Source of the DNA: Telopea speciosissima
Taxonomy: Eukaryota; Streptophyta; Magnoliopsida; Proteales; Proteaceae
Assembly (NCBI RefSeq): GCF_018873765.1
Contig: NC_057920.1
Coordinates: 9,437,307-9,501,306 of the forward strand
Length of the DNA: 64,000 bases
Reading direction: 5' to 3'
Made by a program: the position numbers and the translations under genes. This document shows, in pieces, positions 1 through 10,609 of this stretch; position 1 is the first letter of the stretch, and every line of letters begins with the position of its first letter. Below the pieces are notes generated by a model that was given only the letters and a program-made list of their open reading frames with translations, did not search any database and was not told the DNA's origin.

Positions 1-199
1 AATCCATCCATGTTTCTACATGTGTCCACCTCTGCTCTTTCCTTCCCTGTATGCGTTGGTACAATTCCTGTATTTCTGATTCTTGCGAAGTCCCTACAAA
101 CTGGAGTTCATAAAGGTTGGTACATATTGAGAGTGAAGTAATAATTTAGAAGCCTATCCTATTGCTCACCATTTGGGTTATAGTTATCATCACCAAAGA

Positions 200-550
200 T
201 CAAGAACTTGGGTTTTGATCAGGTTTCGATCTAGCTGAAATTGAGTTTTGATCAAAACCAATCGAAATCAGGTTGAAACTTGGGATTTTTTTTCCATACA
301 TGGGGAAACTTTGGTTAGAGGAGTTTCTGTTGAAACATGGTCGAAACTGTCAAAATAAGGTATTATATAGGCCTAGTTCAAGGTGGTTCAATCATGTTTC
401 GATCGAAACATGGTCAAAACTAGTTAAAACCATCGAGTTTTGACCGAAACCCTAGATTTTTTAAAATCACCCTTCAACTCATCTCAAAAACCTGCAAAAT
501 CGAGTTAACTTAGTGGTTTCGACAAGTTTCGATCAAGTTTTGCTTCCATG
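200..550. repeat. Degenerate self-complementary repeat (MITE-like)
   Basis: The stretch repeats TTTCGATC and its complement GATCGAAA many times, with TTTTGATC variants, so the two halves can pair with each other. This low-complexity, inverted style is common in old non-autonomous DNA transposons of plants. No clear terminal repeat or target duplication can be fixed, so the limits are approximate and the class is inferred. Confidence 0.35.
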
Positions 551-1680
551 GTCATCACATATGATGACACATGATTCCCCATTTGACAACCTTTGGTACC
601 CATTAAAGGTTAGAAAATGGTCATTCTCTTGGGTTGAAGTTTGAACTGAACTAACAAGTAAGAGCTGAAGATCTTGAATCCATTTATTGATCACATTTAA
701 TAGAACCAAGGGGTTGGGGTTTGATTTTCTATAGAGCAAAGCATTACGAGCAGCCTATAAGAAATAAAAAATAATAGCAAGGACAGATAATAACAAATGT
801 CACTCAATCTTTGTTCTACTTTTACAAGAACAATAATATGGATCAATAAGTAGAAAATGAGCTACCTTACTCTTAATTCATCATACACCATTAAGAATTT
901 TTCACAAAAACATAAGAAATTTATGATAATGGATTCTTAGATGCCACACATAATTCCATACTTTAGGAGAGGATTGTCTAAAAGTAGTATCAATTTGAGT
1001 TTGAGATTAATCGAATAAGCCATTTAACAATAATTTTAGTAGAAAAAACTTCAAATTTACTAAATGGACAACCAAAAATCCTCTGCCACTGATGAGCACA
1101 AGGGAATTCGAATGAGAGCATTTGCAACATTACTTAGGAGTCAATGCACACACCGGATTATTATCCTCTCCAATTCCTAAAGCTCAGTGGTGCGGCAGTG
1201 CTAGATGGAGATGCCAATACATGGCAGCTCAGACATCCAAGCACTACCATGTGTCCGGGCTGCCACATGTTAGCATCTCTATCTAGCACTGCTGTACTGC
1301 CGGGTATAAAGGAATTAGAGAAGATAATTTTCCATACACACCTGATTCCATCGTAACTGAAATAACCCGTCGATCAACAACAAAACTCTTAAATTAACGA
1401 GATAAGAAATCCATGGGTCCATCCAAATTGAAATATTTGTTCCTCTACATACTTACTTTCCTGCATGCCAGATTCTGAAGATATTGGTATCACCTTAGTA
1501 AATACTATTCCAAACAATTGAACCACTAGCACTTGCAATAGTTTGATGAAATAGATTGCTCTTAGAAAAGTACTTCCCTTTAAGGATCTTAACCCACAAC
1601 TAATTAGGTCAAGTGATTAAATACCATGCCAATTTAATCTATAAGGCTTTATTATGCAACCTAGTACCCCCAATGGCCCA

Positions 1681-1681
<1 letters not shown>
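551..1681. other. Intergenic DNA, nothing recognised
   Basis: AT-rich sequence without a convincing reading frame, splice-linked exon, RNA gene or repeat end. A 70-codon open frame at 1144-1356 has no recognisable domain and no codon bias, and I do not call it. Confidence 0.5.

Positions 1682-1713
<32 letters not shown>
1682..1713. repeat. (CT)n microsatellite
   Basis: An uninterrupted CT dinucleotide run of about 32 bp. Confidence 0.95.
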
Positions 1714-1715
<2 letters not shown>

Positions 1716-1724
1716 GTAGGGTTT

Positions 1725-1945
1725 TAAGAATCGATATTAGATATAGGATCAGTCCGATATCAATTCAGATAGCCCTGTATCAATCTTGATGAGACAGATT
1801 TATCATTGATTTTCAATTAAGAAACAAATTTTTACTTTTTTACCCTTGGCTCCTACTGATCCATTAAAATAGGATTGCCCCACAATTGGTATCGAGACCA
1901 TCGATATTGATATAAATCCAGCGATTCAACCAATCCGTAAAAAGA
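1725..1945. repeat. Degenerate ATCGATAT-rich repeat, MITE-like
   Basis: Variants of ATCGATATTG and GATATCAAT occur at both ends in opposite orientation, the left end reading TAAGAATCGATA and the right end ending CGATTCAACC. This suggests an old inverted-repeat element; no target duplication is visible. Confidence 0.3.
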
Positions 1946-2734
1946 CCCCATTTGTTAGACAGAAAAAATGAGATGAGAATGTTGTTGAACTATATCCTAC
2001 ACTGTAATGGATTGAAAAACAGAGGTTGTTCCAGTATCAACACTTTCCCACCTCAATTCTCTCACCAAACCTAAAACCTAAGTTTAAACCATGGTCGGAG
2101 GCCCCAACCCAAAAAACAAACTTTGTGAGACACGCGTTCATCCATGTCCCACCAGGCACCAGTACCTGGGTGGGGTGGATCCTTTCCTGATATTTATAAT
2201 CGGATGAAGGTTATAACAGGAATAAGATCATGAGTTGGTGGACATGGGAGATGGAAATTGAGAGGAGAAAGAGGATGGAGGAATAACTTCATGTACAAGC
2301 TTTCTTTCTTTGTCTCAGAGCCCCAGAGGCCAGAGATGAGTGAGTGAGAGTGAGATAGTCAAAGAAGAAAGGTCCATCCATCGATCTCTGACTTGTTTCT
2401 TTGAATCAATGTCTCGTCTCATCATGGCCAACATACACTCATCCTCACATACATCCTCCCATCCCACTATGCCGCCATGAACGCACGCAAAGATAAAAAG
2501 CCAGCAATTATAACGATGAAAAGCCCACTCCCCTCTTTCTCCTCCTCCTTTGCTCCTGGCTCTCATTCCAAGAAAGACAAGAAGAGAGTACTCTTCGAGG
2601 GAGAGACAGGGGGAAGGAGGCAGAAGTAGAGCACTTGCAAGCCTGCAGCTCTTGTTCTTGCTCTGCGCCTTCGCTGCCCCTCGTCTCTCTCTCTCTGACT
2701 CTCTCACCCGACCAACCTACAGGATCAGATAGCC
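1946..2734 (+). promoter_or_regulatory. Presumed promoter and 5' UTR of the SCL15-type gene
   Basis: The stretch between the last repeat and the SCL15 start codon. An AT-rich motif ATATTTATAAT lies near 2190, and a pyrimidine-rich CTCT leader (2686-2706) lies just before the ATG. The transcription start cannot be placed from sequence. The region is GC-richer than the DNA to its left and holds no other gene. Confidence 0.4.
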
Positions 2735-4327
2735 ATGAGATCTCCCTTCACCAGCACCCAGCGTGACAACCAACCCCCAAAACAACCCCAGCTCTCCTGC
2801 AACACCACCACCACCACCACCACCACCAACCATAATCCCAGCTTCATTAACACTGCTTCCTGCTACGAACCCACTTCCGTTCTCGACGTCCGTCGCAGTC
2901 CAAGCCCAGTTACGGGTGCACCTGATTCAGTTCTATCTTTTCCGGCGGTTCCGGCCGTCTCTTTGGACGACCCTTCTCTCCACTGGGACGACCCTTTACT
3001 GCATCATCTTCCGCTGTTGCAATCTGAGGATTGGGATTCCATTACGTGGGGTTTCGGCGAAAAAGACGATTCTGCTTCCATGTCTTCCCAAAACCCCAAC
3101 CCCCCTCACGTCTCACCGTCTGACTCCTGTTTCCCTGTTTCTTCGGTTGAGCATCCTGATTTTAATGCCTCTGCTGTGTTCTCTTCCAATCGAAATCCGA
3201 GTTTTGATTCGAACCACGACTTCGATTGTGTACAGTTGGATCAGCTCATTAGAGCTGCTGAATGCTTCGAATTAACGCAGTTGCAGCTTGTTCAGGGGAT
3301 ATTGGAGCGGCTCAGTCAACGTCTGCATTCACCCGATGGAAAGCCACTCCAAAGGGCTGCCTTTTACTTCAAAGAAGCCCTTCAGTCGCTTCTCACCGGC
3401 TCCAATCGAACTTCGTATTCATCTACTTCAGCAACATTTCATAAGATTAGAGCTTACAAGGCCTTCTGCGAGATATCTCCCATCGTTCCGTTCGCTAATT
3501 TCAGCACTACTCAAACGCTCCTTGAGACTCTGAACGGAGCAAGTTTCATGCATGCCATAGACTTCGAGATTGGTCTCGGACTTCAATGGGCGTCGTTCAT
3601 GCAAGAGCTTGCGAACAGGTCGAAAGACTATAACCTTCATCTACCGGCACTCCGAGTTACTGCTGTTGTACCAGAAGAATCAATAATTGAAGCGGAACTC
3701 ATCAAGGACAACCTTTATCAGTTGGCAGACGAACTCGGAATCCGTTTCCAGATAGCATTCCTGAGCGTTCGTAATTTCGAAACGGCAATGTTCAATGCGG
3801 TCAGGTTCGTCGAAGGTGAGACGATCGCTGTCAATCTTTCGCCGGCTATTCTCGGACATCTCGCTTCGCCGGATTCCATCTCTCGATTCTTCTGTCTTCT
3901 CCGGCGTATCGCACCCCAAATCGTCCTGTTCGTTGATACAGAGGGATGGAGAGAAGCAGGACCTCCTTCGTTTCGCCGGAACTTCATCAACGGTCTTGAA
4001 TTGTACTCTTCGTTGCTGGAATCGCTCGACGCAGCTAACACCCGTGGCCTTGATTTCGTGTGGTTAATCGAGAGGTATCTTCTGCGGCCCAATATTTTCA
4101 CGGCGGTTGCTGCGGCAAGAAATCGCTTGCCCACGTCGTCGTGGTGGGAACTGTTCGCCGCAGCTGGGTTGTCTCCGGTGCCGTTCAGTGAGTTCACAGA
4201 GTCTCAGGCCGAGTGTCTGGTGCGAAGGGCCCAAGCCAGGGGTTTCCATGTGGCGAAACGACAGACCTCGATTCTGCTGTGTTGGCACGATAGAGAGCTG
4301 CTCGCCACGTCAGCTTGGAGGTGTTAG
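2735..4327 (+). CDS. SCL15: GRAS-domain transcription regulator, SCL15/HAM4 type
   Basis: Single-exon gene for a 530-residue nuclear GRAS protein. The N-terminal ~160 residues are low-complexity, with an eight-threonine run at 24-31 and many Ser, Pro and Asp. The GRAS domain starts near residue 168 with LDQLIRAAECFELTQ (first leucine heptad), followed by the family segment RAAFYFKEALQSLL. The VHIID-type core is HAIDF at 273-277, and the protein ends in the SAW motif (526-528) preceded by GFHVAKRQ and LCWHDREL. These last motifs match the Arabidopsis SCL15/HAM4 branch better than SCL6/22/27. In Arabidopsis SCL15 is reported to work with histone deacetylase HDA19 to silence seed-maturation genes after germination; HAM relatives maintain shoot meristems. 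The ATG at 2735 is the first in this frame, and the frame is intact. A near-complementary miR171 site lies inside the coding sequence. Orthology is inferred from motifs recalled, not from a search. Confidence 0.94.
   Translation: MRSPFTSTQRDNQPPKQPQLSCNTTTTTTTTNHNPSFINTASCYEPTSVLDVRRSPSPVTGAPDSVLSFPAVPAVSLDDPSLHWDDPLLHHLPLLQSEDWDSITWGFGEKDDSASMSSQNPNPPHVSPSDSCFPVSSVEHPDFNASAVFSSNRNPSFDSNHDFDCVQLDQLIRAAECFELTQLQLVQGILERLSQRLHSPDGKPLQRAAFYFKEALQSLLTGSNRTSYSSTSATFHKIRAYKAFCEISPIVPFANFSTTQTLLETLNGASFMHAIDFEIGLGLQWASFMQELANRSKDYNLHLPALRVTAVVPEESIIEAELIKDNLYQLADELGIRFQIAFLSVRNFETAMFNAVRFVEGETIAVNLSPAILGHLASPDSISRFFCLLRRIAPQIVLFVDTEGWREAGPPSFRRNFINGLELYSSLLESLDAANTRGLDFVWLIERYLLRPNIFTAVAAARNRLPTSSWWELFAAAGLSPVPFSEFTESQAECLVRRAQARGFHVAKRQTSILLCWHDRELLATSAWRC
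3298..3318 (+). promoter_or_regulatory. Candidate miR171 target site in SCL15
   Basis: The 21 nt beginning GATATTGG and ending CTCAGTCA differ from the classic miR171 target of HAM genes at two places. One is a G:U wobble opposite miRNA position 4, the other a mismatch opposite position 13 (A where the classic site has C). Pairing around the cleavage point (positions 10-11) is intact. The site encodes part of ILERLSQ in the first leucine heptad, the same place as in true HAM targets. In Arabidopsis the SCL15/HAM4 gene is described as not targeted, so activity is uncertain. Confidence 0.45.
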
Positions 4328-6889
4328 CTGAGTCATCATTCTTACTGACTCTTCCTCCTTTATAAAGGCTTGGATTCTCTGGGTGGATTGGAACTTGGAA
4401 GTAGAAAAGTAATTGGAGAGAACCCAGTTTCTATAGTTTCAGTTTTGTTCATAGGGCTTACGTGGCAAAGTGGTCTTTTACATTTTAATTGTACAAAATC
4501 CATTTTGTAGTAATTTGTCCTTTAAAAGAAGAAAAAAAAAAAAAAAAAAGTTTATATTGTTCATACTTTTGGTCCTCCCCTGCTCTTCTTTTCTTCTTTC
4601 TTTTCTCCATGTCTTTTGCTACTTTTTATCCCCTGAACTAAAGGCAAAGTATGTACAGATGAAGTAAGAAGCTGTTGATATGAACTCTTCTTCTCCTGCT
4701 TTGATCTCTTTTTCCTCCTTTTTTTTTTTTAAATTTAAATGAATCTTGTACTAATGGTTTAAGTATGAACAGGGGAACTGTGAAGAAGGCAGCTGTTGAT
4801 GTAGTTTCAGGGTTTAACTTCAACTGGTTGGAAATTATGGAAGGTAAAGCATTGGTGCTCTGCACTGTTCTATCTACCTTACAGTGGGAAAACCTACTCT
4901 TAACTCTTTCATATTGTGATTAAAATTGATTGACACCCTCAGTTATAGTCTTGTTAGTGAGATATTGATACATAAACTGGAGGTTAAAGAGGGAATGACC
5001 AATGGATGATAGAGAAAACTAGTTTTCACTAACATTCCGGCATTAGAGGGTTGCCTATTCTGCTAGCCTCACTTTAGTTGGATCTGGGTATTGTTTCTCC
5101 CCTTCAAGTGTTATAAAAAATTTCCTTAATTTTTACTGTTGTTGCAAATGTTCTATGAGAATGTGCAGTTTGTATAAATGTTGTTTATGAGGATCTTATA
5201 GTTTAAGCTTCAACTGATATGGTGTATTTTGAGTTTCTACTCTTTACTCTTAATGAGAGAAGGTATATGAATTGTCTGGTATGAATCTTGTGAGGTCAAT
5301 CTGTGAATGCTTCTGTGAAACGAGTGGTGAATTGTTCTAATTTCTCACTTCTGCTCAATTTAATGCGATTTAGAATAGTTTTACATACTTAAAGCTCCTC
5401 AACTTGTTTAATTTAGAACCTATGATACTCGTAATGCTGAAGGAATTGGACCTACTTATACCATAGTTCAGGTAAGGTCCGAACATGTATGTTTGCCAAA
5501 ACCAACACATGTAGAAGAAAGCCTGGTTGTGGTTTGCCGGAAGCCTATAGTTTTTAATGTTTAATTAATTTCTTTTTGATCTGAAATGTTAACTTATTGT
5601 AACAAACATGATATCTCTTTCCTATTTTCTTCCTGTTTCTATTGTCAATTATAGGGTGTTTCTATTGTCAATTATAGGGGAAACCATATGTATACCATAT
5701 AGGAGCTCTAACACGGCGGACTATCCAAAGGGGGACATGGGTGGATAAATAATTTTTTAACAATAGTGGTACCAACATGAAGTGGGGGGGGGGGGGGTTA
5801 TAGAGAAACATTGATAGCGGCAAAGGAGAGTCACAAAAGAGTCACCCACATCAAACATCAACAGATCATCTAACCAGCTTGATTCTTCCCCGCGATACTT
5901 CAAGGAAGAAATCTGCCCTGTAACCCTCTTATCCATTGGTACTTCCATTAATCCTTCCTAAGGCTACCTTTTTTTGAATCTTTCCAAGACAATGTCTAAA
6001 CAGCGATCATGACCCACACACAAGCACCTCTACCATCACCTTGACACATACAGAATGTTTGCTTGACTGGCTTTGCTGAGAGAGAGTGACTTACAAAATT
6101 AAGTTGCACCCACATTCAATTATACACCACCTAGGAGAAAAGAGGATTATTCAGTTCCCTGATTTTTTTCCATAAGTTTTTGTATCCTTAGCTTTTAGGC
6201 TCTAACAGATGTGGAAAATCATGCCTACTATATACCTTGTTTTGCTTTGTTTGGTGCAATTGATTATACTTCACCATGTTCAGTTTTGTTGTTGGAGATT
6301 CAATTTACACATGAATTTTCTAGACCAACTATGAATTATATGTCATTTGTTGATTTTTTTTTTCTTGGGCAACAGCTTTAATTCTTATTGGATGTAGATT
6401 CTCTGGCAGGTTGCTCATATTTCTTTTTTTTTTTTGAGAATTAGCTACAGATTTTGCTTTTGCTTTTGATGCCAGAATTTCCATGTCTAGCTCTACTCCC
6501 TTTTTCTGGGATGGAAGAAATGATTTCCCCCTTCCTATCTTCATTGTTGAGAATTTTCCTTTTCCTCTGTAAAACTTCCAGTGTAACTAAAATTTCCCAC
6601 ATTATACCATTTTTGTTGAACTTTTTATCTGTTTTTGGTTGATGAATCACACAACTACCATTGTGATTCTTTCACTAGTCCCCTTGATGTGTTGAATTTC
6701 ATTCTCAGGCGTATAGCGCACTAGGGTTTAGAAGAAGTCAGTCGAACTTGAGAGTGCACTCTCGGTTGAAAGAGCCATTGATGATCCAGAAATTTGACAC
6801 CCTTAAACCCACCCCCTACTAATTCTTCCTCCCCATTTTGCCCTCCCCCTCCTCACTTTGCTCCCACCCTGCAAATTCCCTGCTCTCTC
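4328..6889. other. SCL15 3' flank and intergenic DNA
   Basis: Contains the presumed SCL15 3' UTR and AT-rich intergenic sequence. Small repeats seen are A and T homopolymers (near 4530 and 4720), a 22-bp tandem duplication TGTTTCTATTGTCAATTATA at about 5632-5678, and a G run near 5785-5797. No further gene was recognised. Confidence 0.5.
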
Positions 6890-7275
6890 TCTTTCCTACC
6901 TCCATCCCTGTTGTCGATGCTGTTCAAAAATGATTACAGGGTATGCAATGTCTAGAAACATGGATGCTACTCGGTCTTTATCCCGCCGAAGCGGAACCTC
7001 TTCACATAGGAGCTGATGATCACTGGTTAAGACAATGTGGGTCAAATTAATTATGCAAGGAAATTCTTCATGTGGATGAGGGATAAGCATCGATGATGTT
7101 ATCTACACAGCCATGATCACAGGGTATGTGAAGTGCAGTGACATCGTAGTTGCACGGTCGTTATTTGATGTGTGGGAAGGTAGAGGGATGTAGCTTCATG
7201 GAATGCAAGAATCTCTGCCTACTCTGAGATGGGTTATTTGATGAAGCCCTCGGTCTCTTCCGCCTCGTATTAAAG
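6890..7275 (+). pseudogene. PPR-protein pseudogene fragment
   Basis: Fragments of pentatricopeptide repeats can be read in different forward frames. MITGYAMSRNMDATRSL starts at 6930; NYARKFFMWMRDKHR follows and DVIYTAMITGYVKCSDIV comes after a stop; then DVASWNARISAYSEMG and DEALGLFRLVLKNKG. This spacing of roughly 31-35 residues per unit is typical of plant PLS-type PPR proteins, which bind organellar RNA. At least two frame changes and stops separate the pieces, and neither a start nor a C-terminal E/DYW domain is present. It is therefore a broken, truncated copy of a host gene. The downstream side is cut off by an LTR-like block. Confidence 0.65.
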
Positions 7276-7304
7276 AACAAGGGGGTTGCAGTGAGTGGGC
7301 TTGG

Positions 7305-8760
7305 GGAGAAATTGTTGGACAAGTGTGTGTCCATCAAACCCGGTTCGGTCCAGTTCACCTTTGTATTGAACTTTTATATATTTTAATTTAATATTATCAC
7401 ATGCGATATAAACATTTTGAGCATTATGTGTCCGTAAGTTTTACTTAAAATGGTAGTCACGACTAGGGTTTGGGCTGGGCACCCTTATCATATGGTCGTT
7501 GCATTGGGTATGCCTAGACATGTGATGTCAGGGTACGAATGTGAGTACTCACATGTTTGATGTGTGTATTAGCGAAGAATCTACTTTGTCGATTCCCTCA
7601 TGTATTACTGTCAGATGTAGGAAGGGATAGACATGTGTCACCGACACCCTATGCTTGAGGGAACCCTGTCGCCGCAAAGTGTGACCGCATTCTTTGGTTC
7701 ATCAATGATTGAGACTCAAGTGAGTCAAAGCCGGTGTTCTGGGAATACGTGAACACTTTGTGAGTGAAGGAGTTATCCAACATGGTCACAACTGCCCGAT
7801 TGGGGAACACCAAGATTGAGACTGTTTGTGTATGGTCGGATCGGAATCTGGATCTAGTGTCGTTTTAGATATGGTTTTGCAAAAATCTATTTTACATAAA
7901 ATGATAGATTATTTATGATTATTTTAAACAAAGTGTTTTGTCGAGTTTTACGGGACCCGATCAGATGCACAGATGCTCGTATATGGATGTGTACTATGGA
8001 TTGGGGTTTGGCAGTACATGTGTACATGCCCTAGATTCCATAATGATGGTGTTGATTAGTAGGGGGGTTGTATATGATAAATTGTTATCATATAGGGACT
8101 TGTTTGGAATTTGCTATTTTAATTAGTTCTTTATTTAATTAATGGATATGATGTTAATTGTAATTATTCATAAATATTAAATAAAGTAACTAATTAATAC
8201 TTTCCCTATTAGATTCTGCTTCTTCACCTTTTTGTAGCACTCTAAGTTTAAACAGAACTGCCAAACTGAGAGAGAGAGAGAGACAGACAGACTCTCACTA
8301 GGATTAATTCTAATCCATTTATGGTTTTTAGAAAACCCAAGCTCTATAAATAGGGGACCAAAAACGGAGAGGGGGCGGTGCTCTGCGTTTTCAGCCTGGC
8401 CCCCTCTCTTCTATGTTTTGGTCACTCTCTCTCCCTCTTGTGATCTCTCTCCTTCTAGTTTCTCTCATCTGTGTTTGAGAGTTAGAGTTTGTGAAACCCT
8501 AGATCTGTGCTGAAGAATTTGAGAACATCTGGGATTGGCTTGAAGAACCTTGATAGCACCATTGGAGGTTCAGACCTGTTTACTTGGAGTGCTCACTGGA
8601 GGAAGAACCATTGTCTATTGGAGGAGCAACACTTGAGGCTCACCAGGTTAGCAATTCTTGTTTAATTCCTTCAATTACTAATTATTAATATTTATGGGAT
8701 GCGAAAAAAACTTGAATCGATTTATTTTTGCTACGCATTCGAGTATGTGATGGATCCCTC
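7305..8760 (+). mobile_element. LTR-like block, probably a Copia-type solo LTR
   Basis: Non-coding block of about 1.4 kb starting near TGTTGGACAAG. It has a TATAAATAGGGG promoter-like site at about 8345, a CT-rich transcribed leader after it, and text resembling long Copia LTRs of plants. No reverse transcriptase follows, so it is most likely a solo LTR or LTR remnant. No target duplication was found and both ends are approximate. It abuts the PPR pseudogene. Confidence 0.4.
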
Positions 8761-9429
8761 TTGCCATATGATGACTAGAGATGTATTTTCTTTGTCCCTA
8801 ATGTGTTCTATAATTGCGTGGGACACATGAGGGAAGGAGAAACCCTGTTAGGGATGCACCAGGGTTCCCATGGGCAACCATGAGAAACCCTAAAATTAAA
8901 ATGAGGCACCCATGGGACACCATGGGCTAACCCAGGGCGTGCAATACCCTAATTGATTTATAATTGGTTTCCCTAGGGAGCCATGGTTTGATCCCTGGAC
9001 CGTAGTTTGACCTACAGAAAGAACAGGGGGTGGATGGGGGATAGGGTTGCAGTTGGAGAGGAAGAACGGGCCATGAAGAATTATGAAAGGATGAAGTTTG
9101 AAGAAGAAATCTGGCTGCCATTCTAGTGAATCACTAAACCACCTCCTGGTGTTTGTGAAAATAAATCCTGGTCCAAGGGATGAGAGGGAGCTTTCTATGG
9201 TCTTGTATTTCTCCTTTCCAAAATTTTGCATTAATGGAGTCCACTATGTTACACATCTTATTATATATGCGGGTATAAAGCTTAATACAGATTTAATAAG
9301 AATGGATATATCGGCTTAGGAAAGAAGGGGGATTTTCCAACTCGCTGGTTTGTTATTAACTCTATGAACAAGATGATTTAAAGAAAAGCTTATAACACGA
9401 GGAATGAACAAGGGGGTACCATAATAGAG
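8761..9429. other. Intergenic DNA, nothing firm
   Basis: Contains several CCATGGG and CCCTAG words but no clear gene or repeat ends. The short open frames here show no recognisable domain. Confidence 0.45.
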
Positions 9430-9770
9430 GGAATCAGATTCAACTTTCTTAACCCTCAACTGCCAAAAGGTAACCCCATTCCAGATGGTCATAGGCTTTT
9501 AAAATATCTAATTTCAAAGCCAACCAACCTCATTTCCATTTACAAATATTAACATAATGGAAGATCTCATGAGCAATAATAATAATATCTATCGTCTTTA
9601 ACAAAAGCAGTTTGACATCGGGAGATAAATTGATCTAGAAATCCTTGGAGTATTTTAACTAGTACTTACGCGGCTATTTTATATGTTGCGGCTATTCTAT
9701 ATGTTTCTGTGCAAAAGGCTAATAGGCCTAAAATCTTGTGGATGCCAAGTTTTTCCTTTTTTCAAGATAA
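9430..9770 (-). mobile_element. LINE reverse-transcriptase fragment, degenerate
   Basis: Read on the minus strand, the segment gives scraps of a plant LINE (L1-type) reverse transcriptase in the expected order. DFRPISLLHRN comes first, then QFISRCQTAFVKDD (the SxxQ-AFVKGR block), then LALKLDILKAYDHLEWGYL, the motif A block with its catalytic aspartate. Stops and frame changes interrupt it, so it is an old dead fragment. It lies antisense to the two LINE ends that follow. Confidence 0.7.
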
Positions 9771-9973
9771 CACTAAAGAGAGTATGGTTAATTTCAAAAG
9801 ATAAAAGTAAAATCGCTAGAAAAAACCATGCAAAAAACTTGCCACATTTATAATGTCCTCACACCAATGGTAGAAAATGGTTGACATTCACTTTCAATTG
9901 TGCTTTGCTTGTAAGATTTTCCTAATTTGGCTCCATTTTGAGGAAGCACTAGAAAAGGGAGTAAGGAAGAGAG

Positions 9974-10507
9974 ATGCAAAGGGCAAGGGAGGTCGGAGAG
10001 CGGGTCATGAAGGTGGTGACAGTGTTGAGGAGAGGAGGGGATAGGGGTAATTCGGGGATTTTAAATTTCCAGGGCAAAAGAGAAGTAAAAGTTTGCCATT
10101 ATGGGGGAGTTGTTATTGCTGCCTTTGCCAACTTCTATGGAGATTGCACCAATTCCATTGTTGAGCTTAGGGCGTTGAGTGATGGGCTAAAGCTGTGCTC
10201 GAGTTTGGGGTTTAGGGAGTTCCATGTCAACACTGACTCTGCGGCTACAGTGCTTTGCATTTCAAAAAGAAAATGTGGTTTTTGGAAAGGATGGTACTGG
10301 TTTCAGGAAGTTTTGGAGTTGATTGACTCCCTTAAACCAATGATTTCTTTCACATACCGTGAAGGTAATAGGGCAGCGGACTACCTTGCAAATCTGGCTT
10401 GTGAGTTGGCATCTGACTCGTTGTTTCATGGAGTAACTAGTTTACCTAAGGATCTTCGATGGCTTTCTTGCGAGGATGCTAGTGGTCTTCCAGTGTTAAG
10501 AGTGTAA
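9974..10507 (+). mobile_element. LINE 3' end: RNase H domain fragment
   Basis: An open frame of 177 codons carries a plant RNase H domain of the type found at the end of LINE ORF2. ELRALSDGL is the conserved Glu-helix, HVNTDSAA holds the second Asp, and SFTYREGNRAADYLANLA is the C-terminal part with the catalytic-type NxxAD. The first beta strand with its DGS-type Asp is not seen, so the domain is incomplete at the N-terminus. The first ~45 residues match nothing. Its sequence differs clearly from the RNase H at 12441-12962, so it comes from another LINE family. A small domesticated RNase H protein is possible but less likely. Confidence 0.58.
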
Positions 10508-10609
10508 CTTTGTCCTTGTTTGGGTTTAGGTGTGAGCTTTTGCTTTGAGTGTTCGAGTGTTTTGTCCCCATTTTGATTGTTCTCAATTGGGCTTGGGGTT
10601 AGGCGGGAA

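Noticed and set aside
2550-2732. A 60-codon upstream frame ending two bases before the SCL15 start, possible regulatory uORF
   Set aside because: It has no ATG; its first codon is TTG, and its composition is simply the CT-rich leader.
3428-4288. Several open frames antisense to SCL15
   Set aside because: They are shadows of a GC-rich coding exon and show no domain.
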